This document shows, one piece after another, positions 40,133 through 48,872 of a stretch of 64,000 nucleotides of DNA (positions are counted from its first letter, which is position 1; every line of letters starts with the position of its first letter). Both the position numbers and the translations under genes were made by a program. Where the stretch lies: positions 41,737 to 105,736 of the forward strand of contig NZ_BAMO01000009.1 of assembly GCF_000615945.1 (NCBI RefSeq), in the 5' to 3' direction. Origin of the DNA: Caldalkalibacillus mannanilyticus JCM 10596 (lineage in GTDB: Bacteria; Bacillota; Bacilli; Caldalkalibacillales; JCM-10596). The notes beneath the pieces were generated by a model, which was not told the DNA's origin, did not search any database, and saw only the letters and a list, made by a program, of their open reading frames with translations.

Positions 40133-42030
40133 ATGAAACGTAGAAGAAGAACCCCTATTGTTTTATTGCTCTTATTTATGTTTCTGCTTATTCCCTTGTG
40201 GGCTGTGTTCCATGATCGCAATGGAGGGGAGGTCAACTTATTTGGATTGTTTCAAAAACAAGAGAACCAATCGCAGGTATCTCCGAAAATTTTAGACCAG
40301 GTTTTAGCGAAGGATTTATCCTTAACGACTTCTTTGTTTGTAGATCAGTTGTCGGCTCAGATTGACCGATGGGAAGAGTATGACGTTTCTTCAGCAGAGA
40401 TGAAAGAACAGTTCGAACGTGAATTAAAAGAGCATAAACATTTCCATTCCTTTGCTTATGTAAATGGTGAAAAAATTGAAGTGAAAAAAGGAGAGCTTTC
40501 TAGTGTTGAGCTAGAAAAAATAAAAGAGCTTACCAAGTCTGAGAAGGATGTGTATTATTCTGATCCCTATGAAAAAGGGGAAAAACAATTTATGATGGTG
40601 GCAAAAAAGAATAAGGAGAATAAATGGATTGTCGGTGAGGTTGATTTAAGCTTTGTGAAAAGATTTGTTGGAGAATTAGCTTCTGTAGCTGATGCGAATG
40701 GAAATTTTTTTATCTCACAAGATGGGACCAAGGTGAAGTTTGAAAATGAAGAAGAAGGGGATAAAGGAAGGGCAACGGAAGAAGTTCCAGAACTTGGCTG
40801 GCAAATTGTTGTTCAATCTACCGGAGAGCAAGAAGAACAGGAAAAAGTGCATTTTAGAAAAGGGGAGGCTATCGTCAAATTTAGGGGGATATGGATATTG
40901 AAGAATGGTTAGGCAATGAACCGCAGATTCGAGTCAAGAAAGAAAGCCCACCCTATTATCTCTTAGTGCATGAACAGATGGATACAGATGAATTTGTGGC
41001 TAGTTTAAGAAATCAAGCTGGATTTGAAAGTGTGGAACCCAACTACATTTATACAAAACAAACAACAGGCGCAGTTCAGGAGCCTAATGATGAATTTTAT
41101 CAGCCGTACCAATGGAATTTGTCACAGATTCAGGTGAAAGAAGGCTGGGAAATCTCAAGTGGTTCTGAAGAAGTGATTATTGCTGTCTTAGATACGGGAG
41201 TGGATCTGAAGCACCAAGACATAGCTGAAAAGATGGTTGAAGGTTTTAATGCATTTGATGGTTCATCTGATCCCACTGATGAACATGGGCATGGAACGCA
41301 TGTAGCTGGAATTTCCTCTGCCATTACGAATAATGTCAAAGGAATCGCGGGTGTATCCTGGAGAAACAGAATAATGCCTATCAAGGTTTTAGATGAAAAG
41401 GGGGAGGGGAGCCTTTTTGAAATCACGAGTGGGATACGTTGGGCTACAGATCATGGAGCCAAAGTAATCAATATGAGCTTAGGGGACACAGAAAATTCGC
41501 CTATGCTCTATGATGCGATACGATATGCCTATGAGCATGATGTGATGCTGATCGCTGCTGCTGGGAATGACAACGTCAGTCAAATGATGTATCCAGCAGG
41601 GTATGAAGAAGTTCTAGCCGTTTCAGCAGTAAATCCTGACAAAACCAAAGCAGAATTTTCTAATTACGGTTCTCATATTGATGTTGCTGCACCTGGTGAG
41701 AGTATTCCAAGTCTATTTCCAGATAACCACTATGTGTATATGTCAGGAACATCGATGGCGGCTCCTCATGTTTCAGGAATGGCTGGGTTAATTCGATCAG
41801 TAAGACCTGATTTGTCCAACGAAGAGGTGATGAATCTGATCCGACATACAGCCGAGGATTTAGGAGATGAGGGACATGATTCTTATTTTGGATATGGGCT
41901 GATTAACGTAGCAAAAGCTTTGGAATACGTTCAGGCTCATCGTGAAGTTGCCTTTGCTAATGCTGAAAGAACTCGGGAATTAGAAGAGCCATGGTATTTG
42001 TACTTTTTTAGGGAGTTATTTAACAGATAA
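40133..42030 (+). CDS. Membrane-anchored subtilisin-family protease with an N-terminal sensor-like domain (frame broken)
   Basis: A positively charged N-terminus (MKRRRRTP) and a membrane helix to about residue 24 precede a 200-residue domain. This domain looks like an extracellular Cache fold: HSFAYVNG, VYYSDPYEKG and a final VADANGNFFISQDG. After it comes a short propeptide-like part and a complete S8 protease with Asp in VLDTGVDLKH, His in HGHGTHVAG, oxyanion Asn in AAGND and Ser in MSGTSMAAPHVSG. The raw frame breaks at the G-run 40884-40888; a sixth G restores KFRGDMDIEEWLG. Without it the protease half would need a new start at 40891, which has no ribosome site. It lies alone between ctaB and proC. 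The function is unknown. Confidence 0.85.
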
Positions 42031-42041
42031 CAAATTTAAGG

Positions 42042-42070
42042 TTGACAGTCCTGTTCTGACACTTTAAAGT
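42042..42070 (+). promoter_or_regulatory. Putative sigma-A promoter of proC
   Basis: TTGACA and TAAAGT are separated by 17 bases, about 54 bases before the TTG start. The -10 is weak. Confidence 0.45.
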
Positions 42071-42123
42071 CAAATAATATAAAGTGTACGACGATTGTGT
42101 AGGAGAGAGAGTGGGGGAGAACT

Positions 42124-42981
42124 TTGATTGATCAACGTAAAATTTGCTTTGTGGGAGCAGGGGCAATGGCAGAGGCAATTCTTTGCGGACTTCTGAATAA
42201 AAGAATTGTCAAGCCAGGACAAATATCTGTAACCAATAAGGATGACCGTTTTCGCTTAGATGAATTAGTGTATAATTTTGGAGTCGTAGCCGATTTAGAA
42301 TTAAAATATAAGTCAGTGCAAGAGGCAGATGTCTTGATTTTAGCCATGAAACCAAAAGATGTCCGAAGTGCTTTACAAGATATTCGTCAATATACGAATC
42401 CGCAACAATTAGTGATTTCTGTTGTGGCAGGAATATCTACAGAGTTAATTAACAAATTATTAGGGCATAATGCTCCAGTAATTCGAACGATGCCTAATAC
42501 CTCTGCTATTGTTGGTTTATCAGCAACAGGTTTATGTGCGGGACAATTTGCAGCAGCAGAACATGTTGCCTTAGCTCAAGAAATATTTGAGTCTATTGGG
42601 ACAGTTGTAGTAACCTCAGAGGATCAGCTCGATGCGATTACAGGCATTTCTGGAAGTGGTCCCGCTTATATTTACTATTTAGTTGAATCCATGATAGCTG
42701 GGGCAGGTGATGTGGGAGTACCGCCAGAAGAAGCAAAATCACTGATCCTACAAACGTTAATTGGAGCAGCACAAATGCTGCTTGAAACTGGAGAAGATCC
42801 CGCTTATTTAAGAGAAAAAGTAACAAGTCCTAATGGAACGACTCAGGCAGGCTTGGATACATTGCGGAAATATGAATTTGAACAGGCGATTCGTGCCTGT
42901 ATCCAACAAGCGACCAAACGCTCGAAGGAGCTAGGGTCTACTTTATCCGAAGAGCCGGTAGAAGAAAACAGTTCGAAATAA
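42124..42981 (+). CDS. proC: Pyrroline-5-carboxylate reductase
   Basis: ProC makes the last step to proline with NAD(P)H. It has the Rossmann motif FVGAGAMAEAI at the N-terminus, NTSAIVG in the middle and the C-terminal ALTGISGSGPAYIY-like ITGISGSGPAYIYYL and SPNGTTQAGL. It has 285 residues. The start is TTG behind GTGGGGGAGAACT; no ATG fits. Confidence 0.94.
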   Translation: MIDQRKICFVGAGAMAEAILCGLLNKRIVKPGQISVTNKDDRFRLDELVYNFGVVADLELKYKSVQEADVLILAMKPKDVRSALQDIRQYTNPQQLVISVVAGISTELINKLLGHNAPVIRTMPNTSAIVGLSATGLCAGQFAAAEHVALAQEIFESIGTVVVTSEDQLDAITGISGSGPAYIYYLVESMIAGAGDVGVPPEEAKSLILQTLIGAAQMLLETGEDPAYLREKVTSPNGTTQAGLDTLRKYEFEQAIRACIQQATKRSKELGSTLSEEPVEENSSK

Positions 42982-43003
42982 ATAAAATGTTTGAACCGAG
43001 CAG

Positions 43004-43052
43004 AATAAGGATCGATTCCTATGTGAAGGCATAGGGATTGATTCTTATTTTT
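43004..43052 (+). terminator. Terminator of proC
   Basis: A long imperfect stem AATAAGGATCGATTCCTATG/CATAGGGATTGATTCTTATT with a 6-base loop is followed by a T-run. Confidence 0.85.
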
Positions 43053-43122
43053 TGTTCTAACCATTAACACTTTTGGGCGAAGGCTAATATATTGTATGGA
43101 GTCTATATTGTGAGGTGAAGCG

Positions 43123-43554
43123 ATGGCCGTCATAAAAGCAAACGAAAGCGATAGACAGCTACTGGCAAGGTTAATCAGAGCTGAGGCAGAAGGGGAAGGA
43201 GAGCTGGGGATGCTCATGGTAGGCAACGTTTCTGTCAATCGTGTCAGGGTGAGATGTCTAGATTTTAAGGACATTAACTCGATTGAAAGAATGGTCTATC
43301 AGTCGCCCGGTGGATATGAAGCTGTTCAAAAACCTTATTTTTACCAAAGAGCTAGAGAAAAGGAACTTCGACTTGCAGAAAGATTGGTCAGAGGTGAAAG
43401 ATTTCATCCTGCTGATCGAGCGTTATGGTTCTTTAGACCAGAGGGTTCATGTCCAGCTCAATGGTGGAATCAATGGAATGCAGGAAGGTATAAATTACAC
43501 TGTTTCTATGCACCATTAGCATCTGAATGTCCAGATGTAGATTCAGTTTATTAA
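43123..43554 (+). CDS. cwlJ: Spore cell wall hydrolase CwlJ
   Basis: CwlJ is the SleB-type cortex-lytic enzyme used in calcium-dipicolinate-triggered germination. The core starts LARLIRAEAEGEGELGMLMVGNVSVNR, with the catalytic Glu, and ends with the family tail WFFRPEGSCPAQWW. There is no signal peptide, as expected for a protein loaded onto the coat from the mother cell. It has 143 residues. It is in one operon with gerQ, its partner for placement in the spore coat. Confidence 0.93.
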   Translation: MAVIKANESDRQLLARLIRAEAEGEGELGMLMVGNVSVNRVRVRCLDFKDINSIERMVYQSPGGYEAVQKPYFYQRAREKELRLAERLVRGERFHPADRALWFFRPEGSCPAQWWNQWNAGRYKLHCFYAPLASECPDVDSVY

Positions 43555-43583
43555 ATTTTGAGAGAGAAACTTAGGAGGTAAGT

Positions 43584-44081
43584 ATGTACCATAATCAAAT
43601 GAATTTACCAGATCAAAACGTACCAATGGAAGGATTCATCCCATCCGTCCCATATGAATTTCCTCAACAACTAACAGTTCCTGTTCCAAGTGGAGCCGCT
43701 ATTCCGACCACTCCATATCCGATGACACACCCTGTTGGAGTCCCTGGAGTCACTCAACCTGCGATATTGCCCGGACAAATGCCCACGCCAGGGATGTTAC
43801 CATTAGAGCAATCCTACATTGAAAACATTCTTCGTTTTAATCGAGGGAAAAGAGTCAGAGTTTATCAGACCTTTGAGTATAATCCGGAATGGCCAGCCAA
43901 AATTTTTGAAGGAATCATCGTTGAAGCAGGACGTGATCATCTGATATTATCTAACCCCGATACGGGAGAGAATTATCTCCTCTTAATGGTTAATTTGGAC
44001 TATGTTGAATTTGCAGAACCGATTGATTACATCCCGCCTACATTACCAGGATTTGTATTACAAAGTATTCCTGCTAGGTAA
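43584..44081 (+). CDS. gerQ: Spore coat protein GerQ
   Basis: GerQ is an inner-coat protein needed to retain CwlJ and is cross-linked by transglutaminase. A variable Pro-rich N-terminus (about residues 1-75) precedes the conserved domain with QSYIENILRFNRGKRVRVYQTFE and the ending YVEFAEPIDYIPP. It has 165 residues. It is 29 bases downstream of cwlJ, the order known from the B. cereus group. Confidence 0.92.
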   Translation: MYHNQMNLPDQNVPMEGFIPSVPYEFPQQLTVPVPSGAAIPTTPYPMTHPVGVPGVTQPAILPGQMPTPGMLPLEQSYIENILRFNRGKRVRVYQTFEYNPEWPAKIFEGIIVEAGRDHLILSNPDTGENYLLLMVNLDYVEFAEPIDYIPPTLPGFVLQSIPAR

Positions 44082-44146
44082 GTATAAGATTTTCATTCTA
44101 TGTCTATACTTCTAGCAAAGAAAAACAACATAGAGGTGGGATTAGA

Positions 44147-44575
44147 ATGAAATCACTATTTTCACGTTGGACTTGGAAAGGGTTCTTAATACGCTACAGC
44201 GTGATCCTTATAATATTATTGGCGATCAATTTCATTATGAGTAAATCGGATGATACCCATACGAATGACACCTATCAGACACAGGCGACTCAGCCGAGTT
44301 TCGAAGTGACTCACGAGGTAAAGGGTCAAGAGGTGCATATGGAGTTTGAGCTTCAGCATTTTGAACTATCGCTCAAAAATGTGAACAAAGAAAAAGTGAA
44401 TGGGCAGGGACATCTTCATGTTTATATTGATGGAGAAAAAGTAGCTAAAGTCTACGATAAACATTTTGTCCTCAAGAATGTTCCTATGGGCACACATGAA
44501 ATAAAAATTGAGTTGGCTCATAATGACCATGAATCCTTGGGGATCGATAAGAGCTTTACAGTGAAAATACAATAG
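44147..44575 (+). CDS. Membrane-anchored His-rich protein of unknown function
   Basis: This 142-residue protein was not recognised. One N-terminal membrane helix (residues about 13-31) anchors a Ser/Thr-rich spacer and an exported beta-rich domain. His residues cluster in HEVKGQEVHMEFELQHFE, GHLHVYIDG and AHNDHESLG. The pattern GHLHVYIDGEKVAKVY plus PMGTHEIKIEL is like small exported metal-handling domains; this is a guess. The ATG follows AGAGGTGGGATTAGA. It has its own terminator, so it is a single-gene unit between gerQ and ggt. Confidence 0.75.
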   Translation: MKSLFSRWTWKGFLIRYSVILIILLAINFIMSKSDDTHTNDTYQTQATQPSFEVTHEVKGQEVHMEFELQHFELSLKNVNKEKVNGQGHLHVYIDGEKVAKVYDKHFVLKNVPMGTHEIKIELAHNDHESLGIDKSFTVKIQ

Positions 44576-44586
44576 AGTGTGTAAAA

Positions 44587-44618
44587 AAAGAAGGCGCCAA
44601 TTACGTCTTCTTTTATTT
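44587..44618 (+). terminator. Terminator after the His-rich protein gene
   Basis: The stem AAAGAAGGCG/CGTCTTCTTT with one G-T pair is followed by a T-rich tail. Confidence 0.75.
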
Positions 44619-44682
44619 TTTTTCGTCAATCTAAATAATATGATATGCTATTTTTAATGAATCTTACCATTATGAGAACAGG

Positions 44683-46312
44683 ATGCAGATTGGAGTGAAT
44701 AGATTGCAATTTGATTCCTTATATTATCCTTATTCGTCACAAAGAATGAATGTCTATGCTACGAAAGGAATGGTAGCTACTTCCCAGCCACTTGCGGCTC
44801 AAGCTGGCTTAGATGTACTAAAAAAAGGCGGTAATGCGATGGATGCAGCCATTGCCACAGCAGCCTGTCTAACGGTAGTGGAGCCAACATCGAACGGAAT
44901 AGGTGGAGATGCCTTTGCCCTGATTTGGACCAATGGAGAGTTACATGGTCTTAATGCAAGTGGTTCAGCCCCGCAAGCCATTTCAATAAAGGCTATTCAA
45001 GAAGCTGGATTTTCTGAGATGCCGCGCTTTGGCTGGGCACCTGTAACTGTACCAGGAGTACCAGGAGCTTGGGCAGAAATATCGAAGCGTTTTGGACGTC
45101 TCTCATTATCAGAGGTTGTTGAGCCTGCGATTCGTTATGCGAGGGAAGGCTTTGCCATTTCGCCGATCCTAGGTCATTATTGGAATAAAGCATATCAAAT
45201 GTATTCGAGAGAGCTCGTGGGGCAAGAATTTGAAGAGTGGTTTAAGGTCTTTGCTCCAAATGGATGTGCTCCTCAAATTGGAGAGCGGTGGTCTTCAGCT
45301 AGTCATGCAAAAACATTAGAAGAGATTGCTATGACTCATGCAGAATCATTTTATCGGGGTGAACTGGCGGAGAAAATCGATCATCATTCACGAAAAGCGA
45401 ATGGCTATTTACGAAAAGAGGATCTGGCATCCTATCGTCCAGAATGGGTCAAACCGATTAAAATAAACTATCGAGGCATCGATGTTTGGGAAATCCCTCC
45501 CAATGGACAAGGCTTATTGCCTAATGGCGTTGAATATTGTAAAAGAAGATATTTTCAGCGAAAAAGAATCTGTCGACACCTACCATAAGCAAATTGAAGC
45601 ACTGAAATTAGCTTTTGCGGATGGTCTACATTTTCTTACGGACCCTCAGCATATGAAGGTGGATGTGGAGGAGTTACTATCTGAAGCCTATGCTCAAGCT
45701 CGCAGATCCACCCTGACAGAAATAGCTCATCTTCCCAAAGTGGGAAATCCACAACGAGGTGGGACTGTTTATTTAGCCACAGCGGATCAAGAGGGAAATA
45801 TGGTTTCGTTTATCCAAAGTAATTATATGGGCTTTGGTTCTGGAATTGTTGTGCCAGATACGGGAATTGCCTTGCAAAATAGGGGACATACTTTTTCCTT
45901 AAATCAGGCGGAAGAAAATTGTTTAGCCCCAGGTAAAAAAACCTATCACACAATTATTCCAGGCTTTTTAACCAAGGGATCGGAAGCAGTGGGTCCGTTT
46001 GGGGTGATGGGTGGATTTATGCAGCCGCAGGGACATCTCCAAGTCGTGATGAACATGATCGATTTTAACCTAAGTCCTCAGGTGGCGCTAGATGCGCCAA
46101 GATGGCAATGGATAAAGGAGAAGACTATTCAGGTAGAGCCTCATTTTCCAGATCATATTGCCCAAGCCTTGGCTAGAAAAGGACATCATGTTGTCAAGAT
46201 GCTGGACACTGGAAATTTTGGCAGAGGTCAAATTATAATAAGGGATCAAAAACATGGAGTCTATGTAGGGGGAACAGAAGGGAGGACAGACGGTCATATT
46301 GCTGTTTGGTAA
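44683..46312 (+). CDS. Gamma-glutamyltransferase family protein (frame broken)
   Basis: This is an Ntn-hydrolase of the gamma-glutamyltransferase family, close to B. subtilis YwrD in style. The large-subunit part has GGNAMDAAIATAACLTVVEP and GIGGDAFAL; the Thr nucleophile that starts the small subunit is probably in QRGGTVYLATADQ, followed by VSFIQSNYMGFGSG. The frame breaks near 45519-45521. Two bases appear to be missing in TTATTGCCTAATGG; restoring them gives the expected PPNGQGLLALMALNIV. No signal peptide is seen, so it is likely cytoplasmic. The start may be ATG 44683, or TTG 44704, which has the better GGAG site. Confidence 0.88.
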
Positions 46313-46412
46313 CATAGTGCAAGTTCTATTTCAGAGAATACTTGAAACCCTATTCCAAGCGAGGGTGTTGTATGCAATGCCATCATTGTAATAGGGAATC
46401 AAAGCTTAAGTA

Positions 46413-46655
46413 TTACGATTGGGTTTTGTGACTCTTGTTGAGATGCTGTACTTCTTCAAAGAGTTGTTTCATTTTCGTTCTAGATTCTGGGTTGTCTTGA
46501 TGCCAATGTTGAAGTAAAGCAGGCATGGTTTTATTCATATGGGAGTACAATGCCCAAATCTTCACTTTTTCGATCGTTTCTGACGAAGACTGACCTGTTA
46601 ATAATTCCGTATATTTTTCAAATAGATGCTGAAATTCTTTTTCAAATGGGTGCAA
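46413..46655 (-). CDS. DUF2573 family protein (YusU-like)
   Basis: This 80-residue protein was recognised as similar to YusU/DUF2573 by FEKYTELLTGQSS and EKVKIWALYSHMNKTMPALLQHWH. Its function is unknown. The start is proposed as TTG 46655, because AAAGGAGGGATTTAC lies at correct distance before it; ATG 46682 lies upstream of that site and has none of its own. Confidence 0.82.
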   Translation of the reverse strand: MHPFEKEFQHLFEKYTELLTGQSSSETIEKVKIWALYSHMNKTMPALLQHWHQDNPESRTKMKQLFEEVQHLNKSHKTQS

Positions 46656-46818
46656 GTAAATCCCTCCTTTTACTTTCTTCATTCTATGATAAGTCTACAG
46701 GAAAAAGTCAAGAGCACCAAATTGTATGATCTTATCGTTTATTCTTTGCTCAGATTTAGTGTTACAATATAATGAAGGGACTGAAGTTCTTGTATTTAAC
46801 CATGTAGGAGGAATGAAC

Positions 46819-47811
46819 GTGGAATATCGCACATTAGGAAAAAGTGGTTTAGCCGTTTCTGAACTCTGTCTAGGAACTATGACCTTTGGTAAAGCGACAG
46901 AGGAAAAAGATTCCATAGAAATGATTCATCGCTTTCTAGATGCGGGTGGTAATTTTCTTGATACGGCTGATGTATATGTCGAGGGAAGATCAGAAGAAAT
47001 TGTAGGGAAAGCCATCAAGGATCGACGCTCAGAGGTTATCCTAGCAACAAAAGTACGAATGAAGGTAGGTCCTCATCCTAATGATCTTGGTTATTCGAGA
47101 AAACGGATCATGGATGGAGTTGATGCAAGCCTAAGAAGATTACAGACAGATTATATTGATTTATATCAACTGCATGTTTGGGATCACCTAACTCCCATTG
47201 AAGAAACCTTAAGAACCCTTGACGATTTAATTACAGTGGGGAAAGTAAGATACATAGGATGCTCTAATTTCTTGGCGTGGCAGTTAATGAAATCACTTTC
47301 ATACAGCGACTTTAATCGCTATGCACGTTTTATTTCGATACAGCCACAATATAGTTTAGTGAATAGGGAAATGGATCGCGAAGTGATGTCTTTATGTTTG
47401 GAAGAAAATGTTGGAGTTATACCTTGGGGACCTCTAGGCGGTGGTTTCTTAACAGGGAAATATTCAAGAGGAGAAGTCCCAACAGAAGGACGGTTGAAAG
47501 TTCCGACAGGTAGTGAATCTAGCTGGGAAGTGAAAGGGACGGAGGCGAACTTTAAGATCTTAGATACTGTTCGTGAAATAGCTGAGGAAACACAGAAAAC
47601 GCCTGCTCAAGTGGCATTAAACTGGTTGATTCATCAGCAAGGGGTTACTTCACCTATTTTTGGTGCACGAACCTTAGCTCAATTTGAAGAGAATATGGGA
47701 AGTGTCGGGTGGACATTAACCGCAGAGCAGTGGGAGCGTTTAGATGAAATCAGTGCGCTTCCTGATGAATATCCTCATCGTTTTATTAAAAAGTTTCAAA
47801 GAGTCTTATAG
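46819..47811 (+). CDS. Aldo/keto reductase
   Basis: This NADP-dependent TIM-barrel oxidoreductase has 330 residues. It starts MEYRTLGKSGLAVSELCLGTMTFG and has Asp/Tyr in LDTADVY, Lys in ATKVRMKVG and the NADP segment WGPLGGGFLTGKY. GTG 46819 is favoured by AGGAGG 7 bases upstream; ATG 46813 is too close to that site. The substrate is unknown. A SCP2-domain gene follows 66 bases later. Confidence 0.92.
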   Translation: MEYRTLGKSGLAVSELCLGTMTFGKATEEKDSIEMIHRFLDAGGNFLDTADVYVEGRSEEIVGKAIKDRRSEVILATKVRMKVGPHPNDLGYSRKRIMDGVDASLRRLQTDYIDLYQLHVWDHLTPIEETLRTLDDLITVGKVRYIGCSNFLAWQLMKSLSYSDFNRYARFISIQPQYSLVNREMDREVMSLCLEENVGVIPWGPLGGGFLTGKYSRGEVPTEGRLKVPTGSESSWEVKGTEANFKILDTVREIAEETQKTPAQVALNWLIHQQGVTSPIFGARTLAQFEENMGSVGWTLTAEQWERLDEISALPDEYPHRFIKKFQRVL

Positions 47812-47877
47812 AAAATAAGGGAATGAATGTGCTTCATCGCTAAAGAAGTCGTTCAATAATGAAGGGGGAGTAACTCA

Positions 47878-48219
47878 ATGAGTGTACAATCAATTCTTGC
47901 AGAATTAACCAATAAAGTGAATCAATCTCCAGAGATCCTAGCTGGTATGAACACGGTTTTTCAATTTGATATAAGTGGGGATGATCAAGGAACCTTTCAG
48001 GTTAAGATTCAGGATAACCAAGCTGTTTTTACGAATGAGGCGAAAGAAGAGCCAAAAGCAACCTTTGTTTTATCCGATAAAAATTTTGTGAAGTTAGTAG
48101 AAGGAAACTTAAATCCAACCACAGCCTTTATGATGGGAAAAATCAAAATCAAAGGGGATTTAAGCGCTGCTATGAAGCTACAGTCTTTACTCAAGGCTTA
48201 TCAAGGCGGAGGAGTTTAA
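47878..48219 (+). CDS. SCP2 sterol-binding domain protein
   Basis: This 113-residue protein is a single SCP-2 lipid-binding domain, with FQFDISGDDQGTFQVKIQDN in the core and TTAFMMGKIKIKGDLSAAMKLQSLL at the end. Such proteins bind acyl-CoA or other hydrophobic ligands. The ATG follows AAGGGGGAGTAACTCA. Confidence 0.88.
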   Translation: MSVQSILAELTNKVNQSPEILAGMNTVFQFDISGDDQGTFQVKIQDNQAVFTNEAKEEPKATFVLSDKNFVKLVEGNLNPTTAFMMGKIKIKGDLSAAMKLQSLLKAYQGGGV

Positions 48220-48256
48220 TCCAAAAGAAGTAAGGGAAATAATCATATAATGGCGT

Positions 48257-48305
48257 GGGACTTCCGTAAAGCATTGAAGAGTGCGAATGGATGTCCCTTT
48301 TTTTA
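48257..48305 (+). terminator. Weak terminator after the SCP2 gene
   Basis: The stem GGGACTTCC/GGATGTCCC with one mismatch and a large loop is followed by seven T. Confidence 0.5.
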
Positions 48306-48308
48306 GAA

Positions 48309-48476
48309 TTAGTTTAATCCATTTTCTTGGAGAGCATGCTCCCAGCTTGGATAGTAGTAGAGAGCGTGCTTCATCAGATCAGGATCTGATTTTTTTATTT
48401 TTTTCTTATTTAATGGATCTCCTTGAGAATGTAAGTTCTTTAATTTGTTAGAAACCTCTTCCATGCTCATTTCCAT
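48309..48476 (-). CDS. Small protein with one homing-endonuclease-associated repeat
   Basis: This 55-residue reading frame begins MEMSMEEVSNKLKNLHSQGD and ends SWEHALQENGLN. It has an AAAGGAGGGTTGCTAA site before ATG 48476. The segment from LHSQGDPLNKKK through DPDLMKHALYYYPSWEHALQENGL follows the pattern of the HNH-associated repeat, here as a free single copy without a nuclease. The function is unknown. It occupies the otherwise empty 410-base gap between 48220 and 48629. Confidence 0.72.
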   Translation of the reverse strand: MEMSMEEVSNKLKNLHSQGDPLNKKKIKKSDPDLMKHALYYYPSWEHALQENGLN

Positions 48477-48629
48477 TTAGCAACCCTCCTTTGCTTTTTA
48501 TATTTCTAATTTTTTCTATCTATCTCAAAAATATACCTTTTATTTTTATTTTTCGTATAGAAAGAGGAAAAAGTGTGATACTATAGGTGCTTTTTTAAAC
48601 TGGGTAAGAGTTAGAATGGAGGGAATGAC

Positions 48630-48818
48630 ATGTCTGAAAATCGAAATGAAGATCCACGTAGAGCACAAAACTCACCCAATCCAAGAAGTCATCCATCTAG
48701 ACTAGATCAATTTGGCAGAGCTGGAGAGATTCCAGAAACTGAAGGAGAGGCTCTAGATATGACTTACAATGAAACTCCCTCAAAGAAAGTGACAAACATT
48801 GAGGATGACAGAGCATAG
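48630..48818 (+). CDS. Small hydrophilic protein of unknown function
   Basis: This 62-residue, highly charged protein rich in Asn, Pro, Arg and Glu has no membrane segment and looks disordered. The ATG follows GAATGGAGGGAATGAC, a strong site. A terminator follows directly. A spore-associated role is conceivable from composition only. Confidence 0.65.
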   Translation: MSENRNEDPRRAQNSPNPRSHPSRLDQFGRAGEIPETEGEALDMTYNETPSKKVTNIEDDRA

Positions 48819-48833
48819 AGGGCTCCCCATTAT

Positions 48834-48872
48834 AAAGTAGACTTCCATCAGATGGAAGTCCACTTTATTTTT
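48834..48872. terminator. Terminator shared by the 62-residue gene and yppC
   Basis: The stem GACTTCCA/TGGAAGTC is flanked by AAAGT and ACTTT pairs and a T-run on the plus strand. It overlaps the last codons of convergent yppC. Confidence 0.7.

Noticed and set aside
40884..40890. Programmed frameshift or phase-variable G-run in the subtilase gene
   Set aside because: A run of five G is too short for usual phase variation, no slippery heptamer with stimulatory structure was seen, and seven other genes show the same kind of break.
46372..46431. 19-residue peptide MQCHHCNRESKLKYYDWVL with a CxxC motif
   Set aside because: It is very short, has only a weak site, and overlaps the 3' end of the DUF2573 gene on the other strand. 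It may be a remnant.
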